Notes: generated from the sequence alone by a model not told the origin. A stretch of DNA of 64,000 nt from Nitrospirota bacterium (GCA_016214845.1 JACRMS010000030.1:1-64000); one strand, 5' to 3'; shown: positions 46,341-53,079, numbered from the stretch's first letter. Numbers and translations are program-made.

Positions 46341-46464
46341 ATCAACGATGCTGTTGTCGGGCATCATCCCGACGATGAATGAGGCAGAGAAGAAAGAAAG
46401 TAAACACACCCCTGAATCCCCTCTTATTAGAGGGGAAGAAAAGGAGGCCGCATGCTCACTATAG
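46228..46464 (+). CDS. Zinc-ribbon small protein
   Basis: 78 residues from GTG at 46228 with AGGAGGG just upstream. RLCVGCETIF and CPECGSKST give two CxxC pairs for one zinc. The C-terminal 25 residues (HTPESPLIRGEE) come from the second family B palindrome. It overlaps the gp16-like gene by 113 bases in another frame. Confidence 0.6.
   Translation: MKLTTARLCVGCETIFDQLRSLICGIKDMTQCPECGSKSTMLLSGIIPTMNEAEKKESKHTPESPLIRGEEKEAACSL
46402..46443. repeat. Palindromic element (family B, copy 2)
   Basis: CCCCTCTTATTAGAGGGG stem preceded by ACACACCCCTGAAT, about 450 bases after copy 1, in frame at the 3' end of the zinc-ribbon gene. Confidence 0.85.
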
Positions 46465-46676
46465 ATTTCAAAGACGCGCAGATATGTATCAACTGCGGAC
46501 ATATCCACCACGTTGCAATTGAAGAGGTATACGGCAAAGGTGTCTGCCCGCAGTGCGGTGAAAAGATGTGCGTGACGATGAAGGCGTACATCGACAGCAT
46601 CGCAAACCCGGAAGATTTTGATTGCACGGTTGAATTGACAGCGGAGGGCATGAAGGCATTGGAGGTGAAGGGATGA
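46452..46676 (+). CDS. Zinc-ribbon small protein
   Basis: 74 residues. CINCGHIHHVAIEEVYGKGVCPQCGEK is a classic two-CxxC zinc ribbon, followed by an acidic helical tail. Related to the preceding zinc-ribbon gene, which it overlaps by 13 bases. Likely phage early function, unknown. Confidence 0.65.
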   Translation: MLTIDFKDAQICINCGHIHHVAIEEVYGKGVCPQCGEKMCVTMKAYIDSIANPEDFDCTVELTAEGMKALEVKG

Positions 46677-46840
46677 AAATAAAAGAGGAGACGGTTTTTG
46701 TATTTATCATCGTCGCAGCATTCGCGCTCGGCGTTCTCTGCGGCGGTATGATAGCGGAGAGGAAATATCAAAGCGTCATTCCCGCGCAGGCGGGAATCCA
46801 GACATTCAACGAAAATAAGGGAGGGTACGGTCATGATTAA
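46673..46840 (+). CDS. Small single-pass membrane protein
   Basis: 55 residues: EETVFVFIIVAAFALGVLCGGMIAERKY forms one membrane helix with Gly/Cys packing. ATGA overlap with the previous gene and the preceding GGAGG support it. The C-terminal half (SVIPAQAGIQ) is encoded by a family A palindrome. Confidence 0.6.
   Translation: MKIKEETVFVFIIVAAFALGVLCGGMIAERKYQSVIPAQAGIQTFNENKGGYGHD
46774..46802. repeat. REP-like palindrome (family A, copy 2)
   Basis: ATTCCCGCG and GGCGGGAAT around a C, matching the copy in the transposase gene except at the central base and flanks. In frame in the 55-residue membrane protein. Confidence 0.8.
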
Positions 46841-46916
46841 TTTTTTGATCGGGTTTGTTATCGGAGGGATTTTCGGATTTATGATCTTAGCGATTTGCGC
46901 CGCGGGGAAGCAATGA
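46833..46916 (+). CDS. DUF3789-like membrane micropeptide
   Basis: 27 residues: FLIGFVIGGIFGFMILAICAAGKQ, one helix with GxxxG-type spacing. GGGAGGG lies eight bases upstream and it overlaps both neighbours. Resembles the very short DUF3789 peptides of phages. Confidence 0.55.
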   Translation: MINFLIGFVIGGIFGFMILAICAAGKQ

Positions 46917-47008
46917 TGAAAATATGCGTAATCTGCCAGCAACAGCATAATAACGAAGGGCAGCTCTGCAGCACGTGCCTGCTGCTGCCGGTGAGGAGAG
47001 GAGTGTAA
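46916..47008 (+). CDS. Zinc-knuckle micropeptide
   Basis: 30 residues, ICVICQQ then LCSTCLLL: two CxxC pairs filling almost the whole peptide. Start and stop overlap the neighbours (ATGATG, TAATG), supporting translation by coupling. Confidence 0.5.
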   Translation: MKICVICQQQHNNEGQLCSTCLLLPVRRGV

Positions 47009-47547
47009 TGACATTACAGGAGATTGAAAAAACAACGGACGATTATGCAGCAGCAAAGCGCGAGTTTGATGAACTCGTGTCGGAGATCAGCGAGAGGACA
47101 GAAACACTGAAACGGGAATTTACGCCGAAGCTCAAGGCCGTAATGGGTAAGATTGCAAAAAAACATCAGGCGCTATATAGGGCCATAGGTGACAATACAG
47201 ACCTTTTCGAGAAGCCTCGCACTCAGATATTTGATGGTATCAAGATCGGCTTAATGAAAGGGAAAGGAAAACTCTTTGTCGAGGATGAAGACTTGACAAT
47301 TAAGCTCATCAAAAAGCATTTGCCGGAGCAGGAAGAATATCTCCTGGAAACTAAGTATGAACTTAGAAAATCAGTCATTAAAAAATTGACCGAAAAGGAG
47401 ATGGTGAAAATCAACGTCGCTATCATCGACAAAGACGATCGCATTGTCATCGAGTCGATTGATACGACTGTACAGAAGATTCTCAACTCGCTGATCAAAG
47501 TGCAGATCGAGGAGCTGAGCGAAGAGTATAAAGAGGAGGCGGCGTGA
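47008..47547 (+). CDS. gam: Gam-like DNA-end-binding protein (host-nuclease inhibitor)
   Basis: 179 residues from ATG at 47008 (GAGGAG upstream). Helical N-terminal half (LQEIEKTTDDYAAAKREFDELVSEIS) and the conserved RTQIFDGIKIGLMKGKGKL core match Mu Gam. Gam dimers bind DNA ends like Ku and protect linear phage DNA from exonucleases such as RecBCD. Confidence 0.85.
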   Translation: MTLQEIEKTTDDYAAAKREFDELVSEISERTETLKREFTPKLKAVMGKIAKKHQALYRAIGDNTDLFEKPRTQIFDGIKIGLMKGKGKLFVEDEDLTIKLIKKHLPEQEEYLLETKYELRKSVIKKLTEKEMVKINVAIIDKDDRIVIESIDTTVQKILNSLIKVQIEELSEEYKEEAA

Positions 47548-47741
47548 AGACTGCGGGATGGATACGAATAGAGCTTAAGGCGGGGCGTCCGAAATGGCAT
47601 TGCTTTATTGACGAAGGAAGATATTCTCTCTGCGGGAAAACACATGTCTATTGTCAATTTGATAAAGTTCTGAGGCACATAACCGAAGGCGGAAATTGTC
47701 TGTTGTGTGCGAAGATTTTAAAAAAGAAGGGAGGTGAATAG
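47544..47741 (+). CDS. Small cysteine-containing protein
   Basis: 65 residues from GTG at 47544, overlapping gam by 4 bases (GTGA). Basic, with HCFIDEGRYSLCGK and NCLLCAKILKKK; the four cysteines and histidines could bind a metal. Unrecognised. Confidence 0.55.
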   Translation: MKTAGWIRIELKAGRPKWHCFIDEGRYSLCGKTHVYCQFDKVLRHITEGGNCLLCAKILKKKGGE

Positions 47742-47744
47742 ACG

Positions 47745-48098
47745 ATGAAGACAATCATAACAAGCATCGCGTTATTGATACTCCTGCCGCTGACGGCGTG
47801 CGCGGCATCATTGAAACTGCAATGGGACGCGCCCACGATGGAATGCGGGACTAATCAGCAAATAGCAGACCAGGACATCGGCGGATACAAGTTGAATTAC
47901 AGATTAGAGAGTGAGACCGCTTATCAGACAGTGGACGTTGGTAAGGTCACGACCTACACGCTGACAGGATTAAAACCCGCTGTCTACTGCGTCAATGCGG
48001 AATCATACGGCGCAGTCGGCGCCGGCACATGTGGAGTATCAAACGAAGTTTGTAAACGTGCTGAAGTAATGCCGGGAGCTCCGGTGAATATGAACTGA
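47745..48098 (+). CDS. Fibronectin-III-like lipoprotein
   Basis: 117 residues. Signal peptide with a lipobox LTAC (Cys19), then one Fn3-like beta domain (LKLQWDAPTMEC, GGYKLNYRLES, YTLTGLKPAVYCVNAESYG). It should be a lipid-anchored exported protein. Out of place in a phage early region; a lysogenic-conversion or cell-surface role is possible. AGGGAGGTG precedes the start. Confidence 0.65.
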   Translation: MKTIITSIALLILLPLTACAASLKLQWDAPTMECGTNQQIADQDIGGYKLNYRLESETAYQTVDVGKVTTYTLTGLKPAVYCVNAESYGAVGAGTCGVSNEVCKRAEVMPGAPVNMN

Positions 48099-48107
48099 AA
48101 TATAAAC

Positions 48108-48135
48108 GTAGAGACGCCATTAATGGCGTCTCTAC
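48108..48135. repeat. Perfect 28-bp palindrome (family C, copy 1)
   Basis: Two perfect 14-base arms, GTAGAGACGCCATT and its complement, in the intergenic region just before the 48145 gene, whose ribosome site (AGAGGG) directly follows it. Confidence 0.9.
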
Positions 48136-48144
48136 AGAGGGAAC

Positions 48145-48366
48145 ATGAACAACCTAAATAACATAATGACAGGTGATGGGATATCCCCGATATTTACAAA
48201 AGCGGAGTTGGCGTTGCTTGAGAAGAAAATGAACGCGAGCGATCAGCCGTACTGGGCGAAGGCGTATTCTTTCGTCCACGCCTATAAACGCGGAGCTGAG
48301 CCCTGGTCGCTGATGACAAAGAAACAAAGATTGTGGCTATGGAAAATAAAGGACTCGTTAGGATGA
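48145..48366 (+). CDS. Small phage protein, unknown
   Basis: 73 residues. FTKAELALLEKKMNASDQPYWAKAYSFVHAYKRG and KKQRLWLWKIKDSL suggest a helical, tryptophan-rich fold. Similar genes in phages are unannotated. Overlaps the next start by 4 bases. Confidence 0.55.
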   Translation: MNNLNNIMTGDGISPIFTKAELALLEKKMNASDQPYWAKAYSFVHAYKRGAEPWSLMTKKQRLWLWKIKDSLG

Positions 48367-48482
48367 TACTTTTAAATTATTCCACTCTCGCATTCGACAC
48401 ATTCAGCGTACATTGCAATTTCACGGATATCTGCCCGTATGAATGCATGATGGATTTTTGTCCTTTTTGGGAGATGAAATGA
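48363..48482 (+). CDS. Cysteine-rich micropeptide
   Basis: 39 residues: CNFTDICPYECMMDFCPFW has four cysteines within 15 residues. It is coupled to both neighbours by ATGA overlaps, the strongest support that it is translated. No family known to me. Confidence 0.45.
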   Translation: MILLNYSTLAFDTFSVHCNFTDICPYECMMDFCPFWEMK

Positions 48483-48721
48483 CGTACAGATACGAATGTG
48501 GATGCATTGAAATAATTGTAGAGACGCCATTAATGGCGTCTCTATCGGCCTGCCCGCTGCACAATGCGCGCGGAGTTGCGGAGCTCATCGATTGCGTCAA
48601 AGGCCGCCCGATCAAATGCTGGATCACAAACAACGAATGCGACGAGCGCAGACTATGCCCGGCGTCTTACGACGATTGTCAATACAAATGGCGCAGGAAC
48701 ACACAGGGGAATTTAATATGA
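48479..48721 (+). CDS. Small cysteine-rich protein
   Basis: 80 residues from ATG at 48479 (GGAG upstream). Contains eight cysteines (YECGCIEI, SACPLHN, IDCV, KCWITNNECDE, LCPAS, DDCQ), likely metal-binding. A family C palindrome encodes VETPLMASL in frame. Function unknown. Confidence 0.5.
   Translation: MTYRYECGCIEIIVETPLMASLSACPLHNARGVAELIDCVKGRPIKCWITNNECDERRLCPASYDDCQYKWRRNTQGNLI
48518..48545. repeat. 28-bp palindrome (family C, copy 2)
   Basis: Same element as 48108-48135 with one terminal mismatch, here inside a coding sequence and in frame. Confidence 0.9.
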
Positions 48722-48867
48722 GTGAATGCAAATCATCCTGCAAGTGCGGCGCGGACCTCCCGCCGCATTATCATAAGGCAGGAGAAGTGATTTTATTCTG
48801 TGAAAATTGCACAAAAAAAATAGAATGCCATGACCCAAACTGCGAGATCTTAGATCATCAATCCTGA
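48718..48867 (+). CDS. Zinc-finger-like small protein
   Basis: 49 residues: CKSSCKCGADLPPHYHKAG then FCENCTKKIECHDPNC. Multiple Cys/His pairs suggest two metal sites. ATGA overlap with the preceding gene. Confidence 0.5.
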   Translation: MSECKSSCKCGADLPPHYHKAGEVILFCENCTKKIECHDPNCEILDHQS

Positions 48868-48893
48868 CGGCATCGAGAAGCCATGTAATTGCC

Positions 48894-49247
48894 ATGGACC
48901 AAACACAGTTTAATTTTGAGCTGACGAATGAAGAAATGAAAATTATAAATATACTACAGACCTGCAAAGGCAAAGAGGCCGCAATGCTGGGGGCAAAAAT
49001 CGCCACTCTCACCGGCATATCATATTATGATGTCAGACAGACAATCTCGCATTTAATAAATCAGCACGGCTGCCTTATCGGCAGTTACAGCCGGGGCTAT
49101 TATCAAATAGTTGATCCCAAAGAAGTTGATGAAGTCTGCGAATCACTCAGACATCGCGGAATCTTAATCTTATATAGAGCCTCAAGAATTAAAAAGCAGT
49201 CTCTTGAAGATGTTTTTAACCAGGGCAGGATCGAATTTAAGGAGTAG
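48894..49247 (+). CDS. Winged-helix phage protein
   Basis: 117 residues. EEMKIINILQTCKGKEAAMLGAKIATLTGISYYDVRQTISHLINQHGCLIGSYSRGYYQI is a winged-helix pattern (helices then a beta wing) seen in replication-initiation or regulatory proteins of phages. No strong ribosome site. Confidence 0.55.
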   Translation: MDQTQFNFELTNEEMKIINILQTCKGKEAAMLGAKIATLTGISYYDVRQTISHLINQHGCLIGSYSRGYYQIVDPKEVDEVCESLRHRGILILYRASRIKKQSLEDVFNQGRIEFKE

Positions 49248-49251
49248 TTAA

Positions 49252-49467
49252 ATGTTCTTTAAAAATCCTTTTAAGAAAGAAACGCCGTCCACTCCTGCGA
49301 CCGATCCACTATGGGATTTATTCCGGCAGGCGGACGGGGACTGGTGCTGCAAGGTTTTTATGGAGATGAAAAAACACGGGCTCCCGAATATCTCGATCTA
49401 CACACCGGGTAAGAATGTGATATTGGTCAATATTAAGTTTTGTCCGAGATGCGGGCGGAAGTTATAA
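49252..49467 (+). CDS. Small protein with C-terminal CPRCG motif
   Basis: 71 residues. AAGGAG precedes the start. DGDWCCKVFMEMKKHGLPN and FCPRCGRKL; the cysteines could form a zinc site. Its TAA stop lies inside the R''-like box (TTATAAC) of the first attC-like sequence, a pattern typical of cassette genes. Confidence 0.55.
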   Translation: MFFKNPFKKETPSTPATDPLWDLFRQADGDWCCKVFMEMKKHGLPNISIYTPGKNVILVNIKFCPRCGRKL

Positions 49468-49491
49468 CACACAAGTTGAGTGACGAGGCGC
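49462..49491 (+). other. Left half of an attC-like site
   Basis: R''-like TTATAAC followed by a GAGTGACGAGG L''-like segment as in the other sites here. No matching right half follows within 150 bases; the next right half is at 49885-49923, beyond an ORF6N gene remnant. Confidence 0.5.
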
Positions 49492-49862
49492 ATGAAAAAT
49501 AATAACTGGCATAAAGACGATTTGAGAGTGAACTGGAACGGGCAGGCAGTCGTAAGCCTGCCGATGGTGGACAGGGCGCATAAGCTACCCGAAGGGAACG
49601 CCCGTAGAAACTTCAACAGGAACAAAAACCGGTTTATTCCGAGGGGGACAATTTGTCCCGCTCAAAGGGGTCATTGTCCCGGTCAAAAGGCGGCAGCAGA
49701 GAGAACATGATTTTCCTCACTCTCTCCGGCTACCTGATGCTTGCAAAGTCTTTCACCGATGACCTGAGCTGGACGATTCAGCGGGGTTTGGTGAAACACT
49801 ATTTCAAGGCCACGAGCACAGAAAAGACATTAGATATGCAAAATAAATATTACACAATAAAA
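49492..49862 (+). pseudogene. Frameshifted ORF6N-type antirepressor remnant
   Basis: Frame 1 from ATG 49492 reads VNWNGQAVVSLPMVD and GNARRNFNRNKNRFI, the start of an ORF6N domain. A -1 shift at the GGGGG run near 49643-49647 continues with NMIFLTLSGYLMLAKSF and TDDLSWTIQRGLVKHYF, the rest of the domain. One lost G would explain the break. The gene then runs without a stop into the attC-like site, so its 3' end is also missing. ORF6N proteins are phage antirepressors or DNA-binding regulators. Confidence 0.65.
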
Positions 49863-49923
49863 AACGCTGGACAGGGAAATGAGCCGTGTGGTGCTCGTTC
49901 GCTGTCCAGCGCTTTGTTAGGGC
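49854..49923 (+). other. Compact attC-like site
   Basis: Arms CGCTGGACAG (49865-49874) and CTGTCCAGCG (49902-49911) pair perfectly, followed by R' GTTAGGGC (49916-49923). The stretch GTGTGGTGCTCGTTC matches GCCTGTGGTACTCGTTC in the site at 54141. The R'' side is degenerate (ACAATAA). Confidence 0.65.
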
Positions 49924-49929
49924 CGGGAC

Positions 49930-50070
49930 TTACTCCTTCTTTTTCTTTTTGGGGCGTCCCCCTTTCTTGCCGTTGGCGCGGGCTGCTTCGGCCTTTGAGG
50001 CGGAGGTTGATCCCCCGCCTCTCTTGCCTATCTCACGCATGTAATTACTTATGGTCTTGGGGAGTGCCAT
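49930..50070 (-). CDS. Basic small protein of cassette 1
   Basis: 46 residues: MALPKTISNYMREIGKRGG, then an Ala-rich part and a GGRPKKKKK tail like an AT-hook. Its ATG overlaps the stop of the next minus-strand gene (TAATG). It is oriented opposite to the phage genes, within an attC-bounded cassette. DNA binding is a guess from charge. Confidence 0.6.
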   Translation of the reverse strand: MALPKTISNYMREIGKRGGGSTSASKAEAARANGKKGGRPKKKKKE

Positions 50071-50333
50071 TACTCCAACCCTCCACTGGACCGCAGATCG
50101 ATAATATAACTGCGGTCATAATCCTCGTTGATTACGTCGAGATGGACGCCACCGCGAGAGCCGAAGGAATCACCACAAGTACAATCAGTGGATCCACAAA
50201 GTTTATTCTTAAGTTTGCGAGCCGTCGCCCGGCTGATCATGTGGAAGCCCTTAAAGCGTCCTTCGGTAATCTCTTGCGGGATTACAGTTGCTTCGGTGTT
50301 GTGAAACTCGTTGCTGAGCGTGATCTTTTTCAT
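50070..50333 (-). CDS. Unknown protein of cassette 1 (reverse orientation)
   Basis: 87 residues with a good AGGAGAGG ribosome site and its own promoter. NTEATVIPQEITEGRFKGFHMISRATARKLKNKLCGSTDCTCGD includes three cysteines. First gene of a two-gene minus-strand unit with 49930-50070. The pair, being self-promoted and reversed, resembles small cassettes of chromosomal integrons. I do not recognise the family. Confidence 0.6.
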   Translation of the reverse strand: MKKITLSNEFHNTEATVIPQEITEGRFKGFHMISRATARKLKNKLCGSTDCTCGDSFGSRGGVHLDVINEDYDRSYIIDLRSSGGLE

Positions 50334-50376
50334 TTGTCCTCTCCTTTTTTGAGGGTTATTAATTACCTTATATTTA

Positions 50377-50406
50377 ATATTACCAAAGCCGCTTGGGTTT
50401 TGTCAA
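50377..50406 (-). promoter_or_regulatory. Promoter of the reversed cassette genes
   Basis: Minus strand TTGACA (50406-50401), 18-base spacer, TAATAT (50382-50377). It is inside the cassette and directs transcription of 50333-49930, away from csf2. Confidence 0.6.
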
Positions 50407-50451
50407 GTCTTTTTTTGGGTATGCAAAAAAAAATATTATCTGGGGCGGGAG

Positions 50452-50501
50452 GCCCTAACACACAAGCTAACTGACGAGTGCCATGAAAAACATGAACAAG
50501 C
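50452..50501 (+). other. attC-like left half before csf2 (right half missing)
   Basis: R'' GCCCTAAC (50452-50459, exact complement of the cassette's 5' GTTAGGGC at 49916), then CTAACTGACGAGTGCC, then ATGAACAAGCA shared with the site at 54084. The right half and GTTATGCA-type box expected before the csf genes are absent; csf2's ribosome site follows at about 50530. Confidence 0.65.
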
Positions 50502-50541
50502 AAAACAACATTTCTATGAATCTTTTTTTAAAGGAGGCAAT

Positions 50542-51768
50542 ATGAACGAAACATTAAAAGCAACGCTGGACATGGTGAGGACAATATCTCAGGCCTCACA
50601 AGTTAAAACAAAAAGAAACTTCACAGACTTCCTCGCTGATAAGATTGTACAAGCATCAGCCGAGCCCTCACTGCTCTCTGCGATAGAGAGGCTTTCCGGG
50701 CTTATCAATGCTGCTCCGGGGGAAGTCTATCAACCTGCGCTTGCGGCGTTTGTAAAGGCATGCAGTGACGGCAATGCCGCCGCTGCCCTTCGCTGGCTCC
50801 GCGAATATCCCCGCGTGGCCGCAATGCTCACGATGTTGAAAGCCGGAGATTATGAGGACACTATAAGCACGCTTGAATTACCGGAGGATGCCGGTGAAAG
50901 CGGGACTGCGCTTCCCGCAGGAAAACACGAGATAGAAATCTCGATGACCTGCCTTTCCCCGCTTGCGCATGGCTCCGACACAAAGGCGGGTAATGCAACC
51001 CTCTTCCGCCGCATGCATGTGCTGTCCACGACGGGCGCGGTATTGTCGCTGCCCTTCTACGCGGGGAATGCCCTGCGTGGACTGATACGCGACATACTCG
51101 CGGATGATCTTATCAAGTCCCTCGGACTTGTCCCTCGCCGAGACAAGCCGCCTGTAGCCCTCTGGTTTTTCCATGCGCTCTATGCGGGCGGCGCGCTTGA
51201 GGAAAATAGTGAAGCTGCAAAGAAGCTAAAAAAAGAACTCGGCGGCGACGGCACTGTTAAGGCCCAGGGCATCCATGAGTTCCGCGATACGCTGCCGGGG
51301 CTTTCATTGCTCGGCTGCGCTCTTGGTAATCGCATCCTCTGCGGGCGCGCTAAGTTTGCCGACCTGCGACCATCATGTAAGCAGTGGGGCAATGGAGAGG
51401 TTGACGCAGCTCAGCTTTTTGAGTGGCTATATCTCACTCGCCGCGAAGACCATGAGGAACACGCGGACCATAGCGGCATGATTGCAAATACAGAATGCTT
51501 GCGGGCGGGCACGGTCCTTTATGGCGGCATCGATCTTGATGTCCACGCCAATGAGCTTGAGCGGTCGGCATTGGGGCGGGCATTGAAGTTACTTGCGGAG
51601 CGCGGATATATCGGCGCGGAGAATCGTAGAGGCATGGGCCGCGTCAGCGTGAATATAGAAAATGCGCCTACCCCGGAGCCGTATGAAAAATATCTGTCTG
51701 AGCAAAAAAACAACATAGCCGAATATCTCGAAAAGCTGGGGGCGATACAATGCACACTGTTGAGCTGA
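50542..51768 (+). CDS. csf2: Type IV CRISPR-Cas backbone protein Csf2 (Cas7-like) with N-terminal helical extension
   Basis: 408 residues; AAAGGAGG six bases upstream fixes the start. Residues about 128-390 are the RAMP/Cas7 region: ISMTCLSPLAHGSDTKAGNATLFRR, PFYAGNALRGLIRDILADDL and a late GYIGAENRRGMGRVSV glycine-rich turn, as in Csf2 proteins. Csf2 coats guide RNA as a helical backbone. Residues 1-125 are an added helical domain (ERLSGLINAAP, ALAAFVKACSDGNAAAALRWL) that may be a fused Cas11-like small subunit; no separate Cas11 gene is present. Overlaps csf1 by 19 bases. It might instead be an unrelated N-terminal domain. Confidence 0.75.
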   Translation: MNETLKATLDMVRTISQASQVKTKRNFTDFLADKIVQASAEPSLLSAIERLSGLINAAPGEVYQPALAAFVKACSDGNAAAALRWLREYPRVAAMLTMLKAGDYEDTISTLELPEDAGESGTALPAGKHEIEISMTCLSPLAHGSDTKAGNATLFRRMHVLSTTGAVLSLPFYAGNALRGLIRDILADDLIKSLGLVPRRDKPPVALWFFHALYAGGALEENSEAAKKLKKELGGDGTVKAQGIHEFRDTLPGLSLLGCALGNRILCGRAKFADLRPSCKQWGNGEVDAAQLFEWLYLTRREDHEEHADHSGMIANTECLRAGTVLYGGIDLDVHANELERSALGRALKLLAERGYIGAENRRGMGRVSVNIENAPTPEPYEKYLSEQKNNIAEYLEKLGAIQCTLLS

Positions 51769-52421
51769 TAGCGGCTGCGCTTGAAGTGCCTTTTAAACGT
51801 CCTGAATTGCCCTGTGATACCATTAAGGGTATTTGCTGTGTGACTGGGGAAAAAGGGGATTGCCTGCCGCGCAAGGAACTGCTCGGCAAAAGTTTTACTA
51901 ACGGCGACCTCCTCGCTGCGCCTGAATCTCCGCACATTGGGATTGATGCCTATCTGGCGCTTACCTATAAGTGGGAAAGGATGTCGTCGTGGTATTGTGA
52001 CGGAGAGAAATTTGAACGGCTTGACCGTCAGGGCGTGCGCACTATGGTATTGAATGCCGAATACGGTGCGCAGTGGGCAGGCTATGCCACTACGAGCTAT
52101 AAAAAACACGGAAGCCTTTTTGCAAAGGTTAATAGCGGTGACCGTATTGTCTGGCGTTTTGAAATGCGCGATGTCGATTGCTCTGACCATGCGCGACTGA
52201 TGGCGATATGGGATAGGCTCAATGTGGAATTGAGAGGCGGCATAGGCCGGGGCGTACTCGAGTCGCTTCTCTGTCCGCCGTTTCTTCTCAGGCAGATCGG
52301 CGCGGGCCGCTGGATAGATTTTGAGCGATTTGCACGGCCACTTTTCCAGGGCGCGCTTTATCGCTTTCTTTGTTATTTACTTCCGAGTCAGGAGGAGTTG
52401 AAAAATGAGTATCCTGAATGA
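51750..52421 (+). CDS. csf1: Csf1-like (Cas8-like) type IV effector subunit
   Basis: 223 residues. GICCVTGEKGDCLPRKELLGKSF includes the N-terminal cysteine cluster and the SFTNGDLLAAPESPHIG segment characteristic of Csf1, followed by LALTYKWERMSSWYC. Csf1 is taken as the reduced large subunit of type IV complexes, at the 5' handle end. Overlaps csf2 by 19 and the cysH-like gene by 17 bases. Zinc-ligand set looks incomplete (C29, C30, C38). Confidence 0.68.
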   Translation: MHTVELIAAALEVPFKRPELPCDTIKGICCVTGEKGDCLPRKELLGKSFTNGDLLAAPESPHIGIDAYLALTYKWERMSSWYCDGEKFERLDRQGVRTMVLNAEYGAQWAGYATTSYKKHGSLFAKVNSGDRIVWRFEMRDVDCSDHARLMAIWDRLNVELRGGIGRGVLESLLCPPFLLRQIGAGRWIDFERFARPLFQGALYRFLCYLLPSQEELKNEYPE

Positions 52422-53079
52422 ACAACTAAAAAAAGGGCGGATACATGCGATATTACCGCAATGGCGCGGCCTTGTAAGAAAGGCAGGGTTAGATATCTCT
52501 AACATGCTTAAGCGGCATCCACACAGTTATGTAGCTCTTTCATGGGGGAAACAGAGTATTGTCCTCGCGCATTTAGTACGCTCGGTGAATGCGGATGTCC
52601 AGGCCGTTCATTGGACGGGGCCGGACGCTGAATTGATCGGGAACTTTGAAGAGGTAAAAAACTTATTCCTCTCTCGATTCCCGCTTAAATACATTGAACT
52701 TCAGAGGGGAAAAGTGCTACGGGCTGCAATAACTGAATGGGTGAAAGACAAGGACTTTAACGGCGTTTTTATTGGCCTCTGCGCTTATGAAAGTAAAGGC
52801 CGCAGTCAAGCGGTGAGGGTGGCAGGGCATGATAGCATTTTTGAGACGGGGAATATAGCGCGTTGTTACCCTATGGGGAAGTGGACTCAAGATGATCTTG
52901 CCGCTTATATCGCTGTTAATGATTTGCCGCTATTGCGGCCTTATCATCGCTTTGGTCTTGAAGTCAGAACAAGCACAGGCGCGCGGCCCGGTTCCTATAC
53001 AGAACGCGCTGTGGATTTAATGAACAGTTCTAACGCAGCTAAAATGCGGAAAAGATGGAGTGACGACAATGAGCTATAA
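52405..53079 (+). CDS. CysH-like (PAPS reductase family) PP-loop protein
   Basis: 224 residues; AGGAGG upstream. The PP-loop is SWGKQS (residues 46-51, SxGKxS), with GPDAEL and AHL around it and later RRxxC-like regions; the C-terminal ECGLH motif of true PAPS reductases is absent. CysH-like genes are the recognised accessory gene of subtype IV-B loci; their role is unknown (ATP-dependent adenylation or sulfur chemistry on RNA or DNA are conceivable). Nested between csf1 and csf3 with overlaps on both sides. Confidence 0.85.
   Translation: MSILNEQLKKGRIHAILPQWRGLVRKAGLDISNMLKRHPHSYVALSWGKQSIVLAHLVRSVNADVQAVHWTGPDAELIGNFEEVKNLFLSRFPLKYIELQRGKVLRAAITEWVKDKDFNGVFIGLCAYESKGRSQAVRVAGHDSIFETGNIARCYPMGKWTQDDLAAYIAVNDLPLLRPYHRFGLEVRTSTGARPGSYTERAVDLMNSSNAAKMRKRWSDDNEL

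Noticed and set aside
49643-49655. Programmed -1 frameshift in the ORF6N gene
   Set aside because: The GGGGG run could allow slippage but there is no X-XXY-YYZ heptamer with a downstream pseudoknot that I can see, and the 3' end of the gene is missing. A simple base loss in a decayed gene is more likely.
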